Shown here: one piece after another, positions 19,789 to 29,179 of the stretch
Layout of the letters: every line of letters begins with the position of its first letter
How positions within the stretch are numbered: the first letter of the stretch is position 1
NCBI RefSeq assembly: GCF_025143825.1
Contig: NZ_CP083560.1
Coordinates: forward strand, 744,001-808,000
From: Sulfitobacter sp. S223
Lineage (GTDB): Bacteria > Pseudomonadota > Alphaproteobacteria > Rhodobacterales > Rhodobacteraceae
DNA: 64,000 bases
Reading direction: 5' to 3'
The notes under the pieces: model-generated
Database searches by the model: none
Told to the model about the DNA's origin: nothing
Seen by the model: the letters and a program-made list of their open reading frames with translations, nothing else
Position numbers and translations under genes: made by a program

Positions 19789-20826
19789 CTAAAAGTGGCT
19801 AAGAAACTGGTTGATGAGCTCATCTGTCATTGACCAGTCACAAACAAGGCGCGCGGCGAGCAGAGCATCGCCGTCACCTGACGCGACATCGCCATCAAGC
19901 ACGTAGTATTTCGCCCCAGCCGCCTGAAGCTTTTGATGCACGCGGCGTGGGAAACGTGCGAAGATCATATTTGCCTGCGACTCGTGAAGCATCTCTGCTC
20001 CATTTTGTTTCAAACCCGCGGCAAGACGCGCGCAGGCTGCATTGGCGCTGCGTGCCATGTCGCGCCATAGATCATCTTGTAGGTAACCGGCCATCTGGGC
20101 CGAAAGGTAACGGTGCTTGGAAAACAAATGCGCGCCACGTTTGCGGCGCAGCTCGAACTCCCATGCTTTTGCCTCATCGAAAAAGACAACGGCCTCAACC
20201 CCCATACAGCCGTTTTTGGTGCCGCCGAAGCTGACCACATCGACACCTGACTTCCACGTCATCTCGGCTGCTGTGCAATCCAGTGCGACCGCTGCGTTGG
20301 CAAAACGCGCCCCATCCAAGTGAACAGGTAGCCCCGCACTCTTGGCTACAGACGTTAATGCGCGGAGCTCATCCAGCGAATAAATCGATCCGAACTCTGT
20401 TACTTGGGTGATAGAGACGGGACCAGCCTGTGCCATGTGGACATTGCCCGTAGGGCGGCGCGCGATGGCTGCGGATAGGGCGTCAGGCGTCATCTTGTCA
20501 TCGGTGGGAATGAGCGTGAGCTTGGCGCCGCCTGCATAGAATTCAGGCGCGTTGCATTCGTCTTCTTCGATATGGCTGTACTGGGCGCAGAAAATAGTCT
20601 GCCAAGGTTGGGTGTAGCAGGCCAATGCGATTGAATTGGCAGCTGTGCCTGTCGCCACCAGATAGACGGCGGCATTGGGTGCCTCAAAAGTTCTTTGGAT
20701 ACCCTCACGGACTTCGTCCATGATCTCGTCTTTGCCATAAGGCATGGCATAGCCGTTGTTTGCATCCATCACGCGCTGCATGATATTTGGGTGAACAGGC
20801 CCGGAATTGTCAGAGGCGAAAAACAT
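19789..20826 (-). CDS. ltaE: Low-specificity L-threonine aldolase
   Basis: The 345-residue PLP enzyme cleaves L-threonine or allo-threonine to glycine and acetaldehyde. MFFASDNSGPVHPNIM, PYGKDEIMDEVREG, HLDGARFANAAVAL and FGGTKNGCMG (the last holding the PLP lysine) are family signatures. GAGGAG lies eight bases upstream of the ATG. The start overlaps the stop of the cysteine-cluster gene as TAATG, so translation is probably coupled in the ribF-ycgN-ltaE order. It ends four bases from the convergent hydrolase. Confidence 0.93.
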   Translation of the reverse strand: MFFASDNSGPVHPNIMQRVMDANNGYAMPYGKDEIMDEVREGIQRTFEAPNAAVYLVATGTAANSIALACYTQPWQTIFCAQYSHIEEDECNAPEFYAGGAKLTLIPTDDKMTPDALSAAIARRPTGNVHMAQAGPVSITQVTEFGSIYSLDELRALTSVAKSAGLPVHLDGARFANAAVALDCTAAEMTWKSGVDVVSFGGTKNGCMGVEAVVFFDEAKAWEFELRRKRGAHLFSKHRYLSAQMAGYLQDDLWRDMARSANAACARLAAGLKQNGAEMLHESQANMIFARFPRRVHQKLQAAGAKYYVLDGDVASGDGDALLAARLVCDWSMTDELINQFLSHF

Positions 20827-21296
20827 TAAAGCGGCTCCTCAATGATGTGGTCTTCCCAGTCTTCGAATGCGGTTTCCCATTCACTGACCGTACGGTTGCG
20901 CATGGAAACGCCGGCCTTGTGCACGCTTTCGGCGGTGCCGGTGATCAGGGGGTGCCAATCAGGCAATGGTTCCCCTTTCCAGAGCAAGCGATAGGCGCAA
21001 GTCTGGGGCATCCAATAGGCGTGGTCGTCGATATTTTCGGGGGTCATGACGATGCAATCTGGCACGAACTGGTGACGGATTTCATATTGCGCGCAGCGGC
21101 ATGTCGCGTCATCCAGCAGTCGACATGCGACATTGGTGAGTGCGACTTCACCTGTGTCCTCATCCTCAAGCTTGTTCAGGCAGCATTTGCCGCAGCCGTC
21201 ACACAGTGCTTCCCACTCCTTGGGGTTCATTGACTTAAGCGGCTTGCGCTCCCAAAAGCGTTTGCCAAGGCCGTTGCGGTCGATTGGATCACTCAT
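20826..21296 (-). CDS. YcgN family cysteine-cluster protein
   Basis: The 156-residue protein has the CDGCGKCCLNK and CRLLDDATCRCAQY cysteine motifs of the YkgJ/YcgN family. RFWERKPLKSMNPKEWEALCDGC near its N-terminus is typical of the UPF0260 subgroup. The conserved cysteines suggest zinc or iron-sulfur binding; no function is established. It overlaps ribF by 4 bp at its start (ATGA) and ltaE at its end, so it is the middle gene of a tightly coupled minus-strand operon. Confidence 0.88.
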   Translation of the reverse strand: MSDPIDRNGLGKRFWERKPLKSMNPKEWEALCDGCGKCCLNKLEDEDTGEVALTNVACRLLDDATCRCAQYEIRHQFVPDCIVMTPENIDDHAYWMPQTCAYRLLWKGEPLPDWHPLITGTAESVHKAGVSMRNRTVSEWETAFEDWEDHIIEEPL

Positions 21297-22225
21297 AGTG
21301 CGGCCAGAATGCTACGGGCACGGGCACTGTCGGCGTCCATTTGTGTGATGAGCGCATCAAGGCTGTCGAATTTCTCTTCGCCGCGCAAATGGTCGACCAA
21401 GGCAACCGAAAGCGGAGTGCCGTACAGGTCACCTTTGAAATCGAAAATGAAGGTTTCCAGGTTCGGTTTGTTTTCGCCAAACATTGGCCGCACACCCATA
21501 GAGGCGACGCCGTGGTAGCTACCTGTATGTGGTCCTTCAAGGACATCCACCAGCACAGCATAGACACCAAAGGCAGGCGGGTGCAGCCCATCAATGGACA
21601 TATTGGCCGTAGGATAACCAAGCTCGCGACCGCGTTGTTCCCCGCCGATGACAGGGCCTTCAATACGGTGCCAGTGACCCAGCATCGCAGCAGCATCACG
21701 TGGACGGGCATCAGAAAGGGCGCGACGGATCGCCGTGGAGGAAACTGTTTGTTCGGATTGCGCCATCAGCGGTGCGATGGTCACACCAAAACCCAGCTGT
21801 TCACCGAAGCTTTGTAGATCTTTCGCTGTTCCAGCACGCCCTTTGCCAAAGCAAAAATCGGCACCGACCACGACATGCCGCAGGCCCAGCCCATCATGCA
21901 AAATCTTATCCGCAAATTCGAAAGGGGTGAGCGAGGCAAGTGCCGTGTTGAATGGCAACTGGTACAGCTTTTCAACACCAACCTTCGCAAGGCGAGAGGC
22001 GCGCGCTGCGCTGCTCATCAATCGGAAGGGCGGCGCGTCTGGGGCGAAATAAGCGCGCGGATGCGGCTCGAACGTCACAATACCAAGAGGGGCATCCGGG
22101 GCGGCGTCGCGCGCCATCTCGATCACCGATCGGTGGCCAAGGTGTACCCCATCAAAGTTACCGATCGCGGCGGTGGCGCCACGATCTGTTTCTTCTACGA
22201 ATTGATAGTCAGAAATGATCCGCAT
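21293..22225 (-). CDS. ribF: Bifunctional riboflavin kinase / FAD synthetase
   Basis: The 310-residue enzyme makes FMN from riboflavin and then FAD. The N-terminal nucleotidyltransferase has IGNFDGVHLGHRSV (HxGH-type motif) and VVGADFCFGKGRAG. The C-terminal flavokinase domain has RGRELGYPTANM, FGVYAVLVDV and the C-terminal FIFDFKGDLYG. Both halves look complete. It is the first gene of the operon with ycgN and ltaE. Flavin supply has no obvious link with threonine aldolase, which uses PLP. Confidence 0.95.
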   Translation of the reverse strand: MRIISDYQFVEETDRGATAAIGNFDGVHLGHRSVIEMARDAAPDAPLGIVTFEPHPRAYFAPDAPPFRLMSSAARASRLAKVGVEKLYQLPFNTALASLTPFEFADKILHDGLGLRHVVVGADFCFGKGRAGTAKDLQSFGEQLGFGVTIAPLMAQSEQTVSSTAIRRALSDARPRDAAAMLGHWHRIEGPVIGGEQRGRELGYPTANMSIDGLHPPAFGVYAVLVDVLEGPHTGSYHGVASMGVRPMFGENKPNLETFIFDFKGDLYGTPLSVALVDHLRGEEKFDSLDALITQMDADSARARSILAAL

Positions 22226-22262
22226 GGGCCTTGAGTAGCGGCCCCTGCGGATGCGTGCAAGG

Positions 22263-22706
22263 TCAGTCGAACTTGCGCGACGGTGCCAGAACCGTTGCTT
22301 CGCCTACCAGCACCTTTTTGCCCTCGACAGAGCAATGGCAATCCATCTTCACGATGCGTTTGGCCGGATCGATATCGGTTACTCTTACCTCGGCATAAAC
22401 GGTATCACCGGGGCGTACGGGGCGCAGGAATTTCATCGTCTGACCAAGGTAGACAGTGCCGTGGCCGGGCAACTGTTCTCCGATGACCGCGGAAATCAGG
22501 CCGGCAGTCAGCATCCCATGGGCGATACGGCCCTGAAAAATAGTGTCTTGCGCATAATCATCGTCCAGATGCACAGGATTCCGGTCGGTTGAAATAGTCG
22601 CAAACATTTCGATATCTTCGTCTGTTACCTGCTTGCGCAGGTACCGGAACATACCGATTTCAATGTCTTCAATGACGATGGTGCCGCGTGGAAGATTGTC
22701 CAACAT
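22263..22706 (-). CDS. MaoC family (R)-hydratase/dehydratase
   Basis: The 147-residue single hot-dog protein has the hydratase-2 signature: VTDEDIEMFATISTDRNPVHLDDDYA with the catalytic Asp and His, then GRIAHGMLTAGLISAV. It probably hydrates enoyl-CoA thioesters. Similar short proteins lie in many Rhodobacterales genomes with no assigned pathway. ATG at 22706 (MLDNLPRGT) has AGAGGG upstream, and the in-frame extension to 22784 lacks homology. It lies 37 bp upstream of ribF on the same strand and may share its transcript. Confidence 0.88.
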   Translation of the reverse strand: MLDNLPRGTIVIEDIEIGMFRYLRKQVTDEDIEMFATISTDRNPVHLDDDYAQDTIFQGRIAHGMLTAGLISAVIGEQLPGHGTVYLGQTMKFLRPVRPGDTVYAEVRVTDIDPAKRIVKMDCHCSVEGKKVLVGEATVLAPSRKFD

Positions 22707-22796
22707 GCTTTCCCTCTGCGTAATAAAAGTTCGAGGGCGACGCCCTATTGGCAACTTAATTACTTTGCACGCGCAGAAATGCAAGGGGAAAGTTGG

Positions 22797-23669
22797 TCAA
22801 CGCAAGTGACCTATCGTGAAGGTTGGATCGTATTTTTCCGTTTTAAGAAAGTCTGTTAGCGCCTGTTCGTCCGGTTGGGTCACGGTTTTTGTTTCAGAAG
22901 CTGCTAGCCCGCCGGAGATGAAAATAGAATCAATGCCCTCATCAATAGCGCCTTTCACATCTGTCAGGATGCCGTCACCGATGGCGAGAATGCGTTCGTC
23001 AGCAATGCTGTCGCCCAGTTTATGCAGACGGCGACGGGCCAAATCATAGATCGGCGCGTGGGGTTTGCCGAAATAGAGGCTCTCTCCGCCCATTTCGGTG
23101 TACATCTTGGCAACGGCCCCCGCGCACCATTCACGGATTTCACCCCGATCAACGACAATGTCGGGATTGGCGCAGAGCAGCTTAAGGTCGCGCGCCAAGG
23201 CCTTTTCAAGGTCTGCGCGCCATGTTTCCGGTTCTGCCTCCGCATCAAACGGACCAGTGCAAACGATACCGGTGGCCTCTTCCAGCGGAACGCGAGAAAT
23301 TTCCACAGGGTTCTCCAGAATTTCCAGTGGGTCGAAAAAGCGGCTGTCGGTTACAGGACCGTAGTGCCAGACTTTCGTTCCGACCACGCCGCGGTACATG
23401 GCCGAACGTGCGGAATCGCCGGATGTCGCAATCGCATCGTAGGCGTCTACGGGTACCCCGAAGTGAACAAGCTGTTTGGTGACACCTGCGCGCGGGCGCG
23501 GTGAGTTGGTCACTAGAATGACCTTGCCGCCAGTCTTGCGATACTCTTGCAACGCCGCAACGGCGCTGGGTATCGCGGTGACCCCGTTATGGACGCAGCC
23601 CCACAGATCCACAAAGAGGGCATCATAGGATGCAGAGACCTCGGAAAGGGCGTTGATGATGCGGGTCAT
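22797..23669 (-). CDS. HAD superfamily class IIA hydrolase (TIGR01459-like)
   Basis: The 290-residue protein has HAD motif I ALFVDLWGCVHNG, motif II VILVTNSPRP, and the C-terminal ILAIGDGILTDVKGA carrying the metal-binding aspartate. YFGKPHAPIYDLA is the class IIA substrate-cap signature shared with NagD and pyridoxal phosphatase. The substrate is unknown but probably a small phosphate ester. AGGAG seven bases before the ATG at 23669 fixes the start; 30 codons of upstream open frame do not belong. Confidence 0.87.
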   Translation of the reverse strand: MTRIINALSEVSASYDALFVDLWGCVHNGVTAIPSAVAALQEYRKTGGKVILVTNSPRPRAGVTKQLVHFGVPVDAYDAIATSGDSARSAMYRGVVGTKVWHYGPVTDSRFFDPLEILENPVEISRVPLEEATGIVCTGPFDAEAEPETWRADLEKALARDLKLLCANPDIVVDRGEIREWCAGAVAKMYTEMGGESLYFGKPHAPIYDLARRRLHKLGDSIADERILAIGDGILTDVKGAIDEGIDSIFISGGLAASETKTVTQPDEQALTDFLKTEKYDPTFTIGHLR

Positions 23670-23756
23670 GTGAAGGCTCCTGTTGGCTAGGTTATGCCCC
23701 AGATACCGGAGCAGGCCGGTGAAGCAAAGAGGCGTGAGCACGTCTGCGTCAGGCAA

Positions 23757-23786
23757 AGAAAAGGCCCCCTTGTTGCCAAGGGAGCC
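23757..23786 (-). terminator. Terminator of the manganese pyrophosphatase gene
   Basis: On the minus strand GGCTCCCTTG and CAAGGGGGCC pair with one mismatch around a four-base loop, followed by TTTTCTTT. It lies about 30 bases after the ppaC stop and fits a Rho-independent terminator. Confidence 0.8.
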
Positions 23787-23814
23787 ATGGTACGGATCAG
23801 ATCCGCCAATAAGG

Positions 23815-24735
23815 TCAGATTTTGAGGTTCGGGATGATCTGCTTTTTGCGGCTCATGATGCCGGGAAGAACGACCGTGTCGCCTGATACTGTCGCGCCGA
23901 ATGATTTCTCGGCAACGGATTTGCTCAGTTCGTTGGGGATCAGCATTGTGGCTTCTTCGTTGAGAATATCGACCACAAACAGCAGCACCTGATCGGCACC
24001 ATCTTCTTCGGCTACGCCGGGCATAGCAGCCATCAGTGCGTCTTTGCGGTCCAGCACAGATGCTGGCGAAGTTGTTTCAAGCACGGAGACGCGGAATTGC
24101 TTGCCGCCGACTTCGTATTCCTTGCTGTCCATCCGCAAAAGCTCTGCTTCGGAGAAGGAGGATACATCGGATTTGGCTGCAAACATCTGCGCTGCGTATG
24201 CGGCGATGTCCACGCCAAGATCTTCGGCAAGCGACCATGCGATGGCTTTGTCTTCTTGCGTGGTTGTCGGGGAACGGAATTCCAGCGTGTCAGACAGAAT
24301 GCAGGTCAGCATCGCGCCTTTGATTTCGGTAGGCATCTGCGCCATATCTTTGCCGATCATTTTCCACATGATTGTGGCGGTGCAAGCGACAGGTTCGATC
24401 ACGATGTGAATGGGGCCTTTTGTCTCTAGGCCGCCAACCAGTTTGTGGTGGTCCACAATGCCTTGGATGTCGGCATTGTTGATGTTGGCTGGCAATTCCG
24501 CTGGGTTGTTCGTGTCCACGATCACAACCGGCTGATCGTCAGCAACGTCAGAGATGATTTCCGGCTTGTCCAGTTTCCAGTGGTCCAGCATGAACAACGC
24601 TTCGGTGTTCGGCTCGCCCAGCAGGGCCGGCTTGGCGTCTACACCCATGATTTCGTTCAGGTACCATGCCCAGATGATCGGGCTGCCTGTGCTGTCGGTG
24701 TCGGGGGACTTGTGGCCAAAAACGAGGGTAGACAT
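23815..24735 (-). CDS. ppaC: Manganese-dependent inorganic pyrophosphatase (family II)
   Basis: The 306-residue DHH-family enzyme hydrolyses pyrophosphate. GHKSPDTDSTGS supplies the first metal ligands. IVDTNNPAELP and GIVDHHKLVG (the DHH motif) follow, and the C-terminal DHHA2 domain ends with SRKKQIIPNL, the substrate-binding RKK region. Family II enzymes are much faster than the common family I type and use manganese or cobalt. ATG at 24735 has AGGAG six bases upstream; the extension to 24846 is not homologous. Confidence 0.94.
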   Translation of the reverse strand: MSTLVFGHKSPDTDSTGSPIIWAWYLNEIMGVDAKPALLGEPNTEALFMLDHWKLDKPEIISDVADDQPVVIVDTNNPAELPANINNADIQGIVDHHKLVGGLETKGPIHIVIEPVACTATIMWKMIGKDMAQMPTEIKGAMLTCILSDTLEFRSPTTTQEDKAIAWSLAEDLGVDIAAYAAQMFAAKSDVSSFSEAELLRMDSKEYEVGGKQFRVSVLETTSPASVLDRKDALMAAMPGVAEEDGADQVLLFVVDILNEEATMLIPNELSKSVAEKSFGATVSGDTVVLPGIMSRKKQIIPNLKI

Positions 24736-24858
24736 GATGCGCTCCTGTAGAGAAATAAGGCGATTTTTGCGCCTTATAACAGGATCAAGCGCGGTGTCAC
24801 GGGGGACAAACCCCCAAAGAGGCTTTGCGCACAGACTTTCCCGCATACTCTGACGCCG

Positions 24859-25212
24859 CTAAAGACCGAGGGAAGCGCGCAGTTTGCGGGTTAGTCCGGC
24901 GGCCACCAGATCGTAAGAGGCACGGATGTGGTCGCGCAAGCTGTCGTCCGACAGGCCGGGCTGTTCGTATTGCTGTATCCATTTCAACCCGCGAGAGGCC
25001 ATATAGGGGGCAGGGCGCAGGCCCGGACTGTCAGACAGGATTTCGAAGGCCATATGCGATGTCTTGAAGGTGACGGTATCGCCTGTTTGGCCCAGCCCGA
25101 TGATGGCAAAGACCTTTCCACCGACTTTGTAAACGTCCGCATTGCCCCATTGCACCACATGGGTGGTGCGCGGCAAGGCGGCACAAAATGCGGTTAGTTC
25201 ATCGCGTGTCAT
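24859..25212 (-). CDS. MmcQ/YjbR family protein
   Basis: The 117-residue protein matches the YjbR-like fold: FCAALPRTTHVVQWGNADVYKVGGKVFAII is the classic start, and GLKWIQQYEQPGLSDDSLRDHIRASYDLVAAGL the classic C-terminus. The fold resembles some DNA-binding proteins, but no function has been shown for most members. It is 46 bp from the divergently oriented DUF2161 gene, and about 120 bp upstream of ppaC on the same strand. Confidence 0.87.
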   Translation of the reverse strand: MTRDELTAFCAALPRTTHVVQWGNADVYKVGGKVFAIIGLGQTGDTVTFKTSHMAFEILSDSPGLRPAPYMASRGLKWIQQYEQPGLSDDSLRDHIRASYDLVAAGLTRKLRASLGL

Positions 25213-25257
25213 GCTGCCAGATTAAGGGGTCGCAGGCCGTTTGGGAATGGTGATAAC

Positions 25258-25944
25258 GTGGCGCGCATGAGCACCCGAGAAACCGATCTTTACCCTCCTG
25301 TGAAATCCTTTCTGGAGAATCAGGGATATGTCGTGAAGGCAGAGGTTGGCGCGGCCGATGTTGTCGCGGTGCGCGGCGCCGAGCCTCCGGTTGTCGTCGA
25401 GCTCAAGCTCGGATTTTCTCTCGCCCTCATCCATCAGTGTGTTGAACGTCTGAAGGTGAGTGATGACGTTTATCTTGCAGTTGCTCATAAGCCCGGAAAG
25501 GCATTTTATAAGGCGGTCAAGGCCAATACAACGCTTGCGCGTAGGTTGGGGCTAGGCCTGATGACTGTCCGGATCGAAGATGGTCTGGTATCTGTGCATT
25601 GTGACCCGGGGCCATACGCGCCGCGCAAGAATGCCAAGCGCAAGGCGACTTTGCTGCGTGAATTTGCCCGGCGGCAAGGTGATCCGAACGACGGTGGCCA
25701 AACGCGGGCAGGGCTTGTTACAGCCTACCGGCAGGACGCTGTTAAACTTGCCATGTATTTGTTTGAAGTGGGTGCCAGTAAGGGCGCAGATGTCGCGCGC
25801 GAGACGGGCGTGAAACGGGCGACCGCCATGATGCGCGACAATCATTACAATTGGTTCGAGAAAGTCGAAAAAGGCATTTACGGCCTCACGCCTGCCGGTG
25901 CTGAAGCCGTTGCTGTGGCCTCACGGGTGCTGGCTGCTGATTGA
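25258..25944 (+). CDS. DUF2161 family protein with a PD-(D/E)XK-like core and C-terminal winged helix
   Basis: The 228-residue protein has an N-terminal domain with GAADVVAVRG then VVVELKLGFS. The Asp followed by Glu-x-Lys is the pattern of the PD-(D/E)XK nuclease fold. The second half, SKGADVARETGVKRATAMMRDNHYNWFEK followed by GIYGLTPAGAEAV, reads like a winged helix. Databases list the family as DUF2161 with a putative phosphodiesterase label; no substrate is known. The start is either GTG at 25258 or ATG at 25267; neither has a strong ribosome-binding site. Confidence 0.8.
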   Translation: MARMSTRETDLYPPVKSFLENQGYVVKAEVGAADVVAVRGAEPPVVVELKLGFSLALIHQCVERLKVSDDVYLAVAHKPGKAFYKAVKANTTLARRLGLGLMTVRIEDGLVSVHCDPGPYAPRKNAKRKATLLREFARRQGDPNDGGQTRAGLVTAYRQDAVKLAMYLFEVGASKGADVARETGVKRATAMMRDNHYNWFEKVEKGIYGLTPAGAEAVAVASRVLAAD

Positions 25945-25982
25945 TCACTGCCGGATGCGGTTGAATTTTGCACGCATCGTTG

Positions 25983-26011
25983 TTGACTCGCTCGTAGCGC
26001 ATCCCTAAGTA
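25983..26011 (+). promoter_or_regulatory. Sigma70-type promoter of groESL
   Basis: TTGACT at 25983-25988 and TAAGTA at 26006-26011 are separated by 17 bases. Transcription would start near 26018, at the left edge of the CIRCE repeat. The arrangement is the usual one for HrcA control. Confidence 0.75.
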
Positions 26012-26018
26012 CAGCTCG

Positions 26019-26045
26019 TTAGCACTCGACCAAGGTGAGTGATAA
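26019..26045 (+). promoter_or_regulatory. CIRCE operator (HrcA binding site)
   Basis: TTAGCACTC, nine spacer bases and GAGTGATAA match the CIRCE consensus (TTAGCACTC-N9-GAGTGCTAA) at 17 of 18 arm positions. It lies 67 bp before groES and directly downstream of the promoter. HrcA is expected to bind here and repress until heat shock; its gene is not in this window. Confidence 0.93.
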
Positions 26046-26111
26046 CGGCTGGCTGCTTCAGGTGAAGGGCTGGTCCTATGAGATAACTTTGAGCATCAAG
26101 GAGCTACAAAG

Positions 26112-26399
26112 ATGGCATTGAAACCACTTCACGACCGCGTGCTGGTTAAGCGCACTGAAAGCGAAGAGAAAACTGCTGGCGGGCTTATCATTCCGGATAG
26201 CGCAAAAGAGAAACCTTCCGAAGGTGAAGTTGTTGCCGTGGGCGAAGGCGCACGCAAAGACAGCGGCGAGTTGATCGCACCTGCCGTAAAAGCTGGCGAC
26301 AAAATCCTGTTCGGCAAATGGTCCGGCACAGAAGTTACCGTCGACGGCGAAGAAATGCTGATGATGAAAGAAAGCGACATCATGGGGATCCTGTCCTGA
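26112..26399 (+). CDS. groES: Co-chaperonin GroES
   Basis: The 95-residue GroES is the heptameric lid of the GroEL folding chamber. [43 protein letters not shown] contains the mobile loop ([11 protein letters not shown]). [14 protein letters not shown] and the C-terminal ESDIMGIL are also canonical. AAGGAG lies about seven bases before the ATG. It is the first gene of groESL and is controlled by the CIRCE site. Confidence 0.98.
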   Translation: MALKPLHDRVLVKRTESEEKTAGGLIIPDSAKEKPSEGEVVAVGEGARKDSGELIAPAVKAGDKILFGKWSGTEVTVDGEEMLMMKESDIMGILS

Positions 26400-26459
26400 T
26401 CACAGGACAGGCTGGCTACATAGCCGCCACATGACACGCTGACCATCAACCCAATTTAG

Positions 26460-28121
<1,662 letters not shown>

Positions 28122-28122
28122 T

Positions 28123-28143
28123 CACATCAGCTTAGCTGATGTG
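28123..28143 (+). other. Hairpin directly after groEL
   Basis: CACATCAGC-TTA-GCTGATGTG is a perfect 9-bp inverted repeat starting two bases after the groEL stop. It lacks a T tract, so it more likely protects the mRNA 3' end than terminates transcription; a real terminator follows at 28215. Confidence 0.6.
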
Positions 28144-28214
28144 TTGCACTCCTAGTGGCGAATTTCTTCGGAAATCGCCGCGCGGGAAAGCTACCCACCG
28201 ATCAAATCAAAAAG

Positions 28215-28240
28215 CAAAGGGCCCTCGCGGGCCCTTTGTT
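28215..28240 (+). terminator. Rho-independent terminator of groESL
   Basis: CAAAGGGCCC and GGGCCCTTTG form a perfect 10-bp stem with a TCGC loop, followed by TTCCGTTT. It lies 94 bp after the groEL stop. Confidence 0.85.
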
Positions 28241-28337
28241 CCGTTTAGAGGGCAGTTTTCTATTTTTGTGCCATTAACCGCGAATAAAGGGTTCAGTTGG
28301 TATCTGTTGGGCGAATTGCCGAGAAAGGTACCATATC

Positions 28338-29066
28338 ATGCGCACGGCGAGCCTTGCTCAAGCGGCCTCTTCGGAGGGGCCGAAAACTGAAACACAGGAT
28401 GTTGATGATTTCATCTACCTGATGAGTCACGACGTCAGAGCATCAGTGCGGGCTCTGTTGGAGTTGCCGCAATGGATCGCGGAAGATTTGCACGAGGCGG
28501 GGGTGGAGCTTACCGGCCCCGTTTTGGATACCATTTCGATGATGAACCGCCATACCGCCCGTCTTGACCGTATGTTGGTGGATTTACTTGCCTATTCCCG
28601 TATTGGCCGCATGCAAGACATCGTGCGTGTAGACCTTGGCGTGGCATTGGAAGACGTCATGGCTAGCCTTAAGGTGCCCGAAGGGATCACTCTGGAACAT
28701 CAGTTGGAGTGCAAGGATGTCATGATGGGTGAACAGGATGCGCTGCTGATGCTGAGCGCATTGATTGGAAATGCTGTTAAACATCATGATACCGGCAGCG
28801 GAGAGGTGAAGATCACAACACGTCCCGAAGGGGACATGATCCGCATCACCGTCTGTGATGATGGTCCGGGCATCCCGGCGCGATTTCATTCGAAAGCTTT
28901 ATCCGCCATGACAACGCTTCGGCCGCGCGATGAGGTCGAGGGAACAGGAATGGGATTGGCGAATGTTCGGAAGGTTGCTGAACACTACGGTGGAAAGATC
29001 AGCCTGTCTGAGGTGTCCGAAAAGGACAGTGGTCTTCGTGTAGACGTGCTGGTGCCGCGTGGTTAG
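28338..29066 (+). CDS. Small cytoplasmic sensor histidine kinase without a sensor domain
   Basis: The 242-residue protein consists of a dimerisation helix pair with the phospho-acceptor His31 in YLMSHDVRASVRAL, then an HATPase domain. The N box (ALIGNAVKHH), G1 box (DDGPGIP) and G2 box (GTGMGLANV) are all intact. It has no transmembrane segment and no PAS or GAF domain, so any signal must come from a partner protein. It resembles the phytochrome-type kinases that lie next to small response regulators. The gene downstream is such a regulator but is broken by three stop codons, so the kinase may have lost its cognate partner. Confidence 0.87.
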   Translation: MRTASLAQAASSEGPKTETQDVDDFIYLMSHDVRASVRALLELPQWIAEDLHEAGVELTGPVLDTISMMNRHTARLDRMLVDLLAYSRIGRMQDIVRVDLGVALEDVMASLKVPEGITLEHQLECKDVMMGEQDALLMLSALIGNAVKHHDTGSGEVKITTRPEGDMIRITVCDDGPGIPARFHSKALSAMTTLRPRDEVEGTGMGLANVRKVAEHYGGKISLSEVSEKDSGLRVDVLVPRG

Positions 29067-29179
29067 CCATGTTGGTAAGCCTTACATATGTAGTGAATTT
29101 GATGAAATATCATCTCCGCGGGTCATGCGTTTATCGGTTTTTAGCACGCCCTGATTTGCCCTGACAAAGCTGGGCAATA

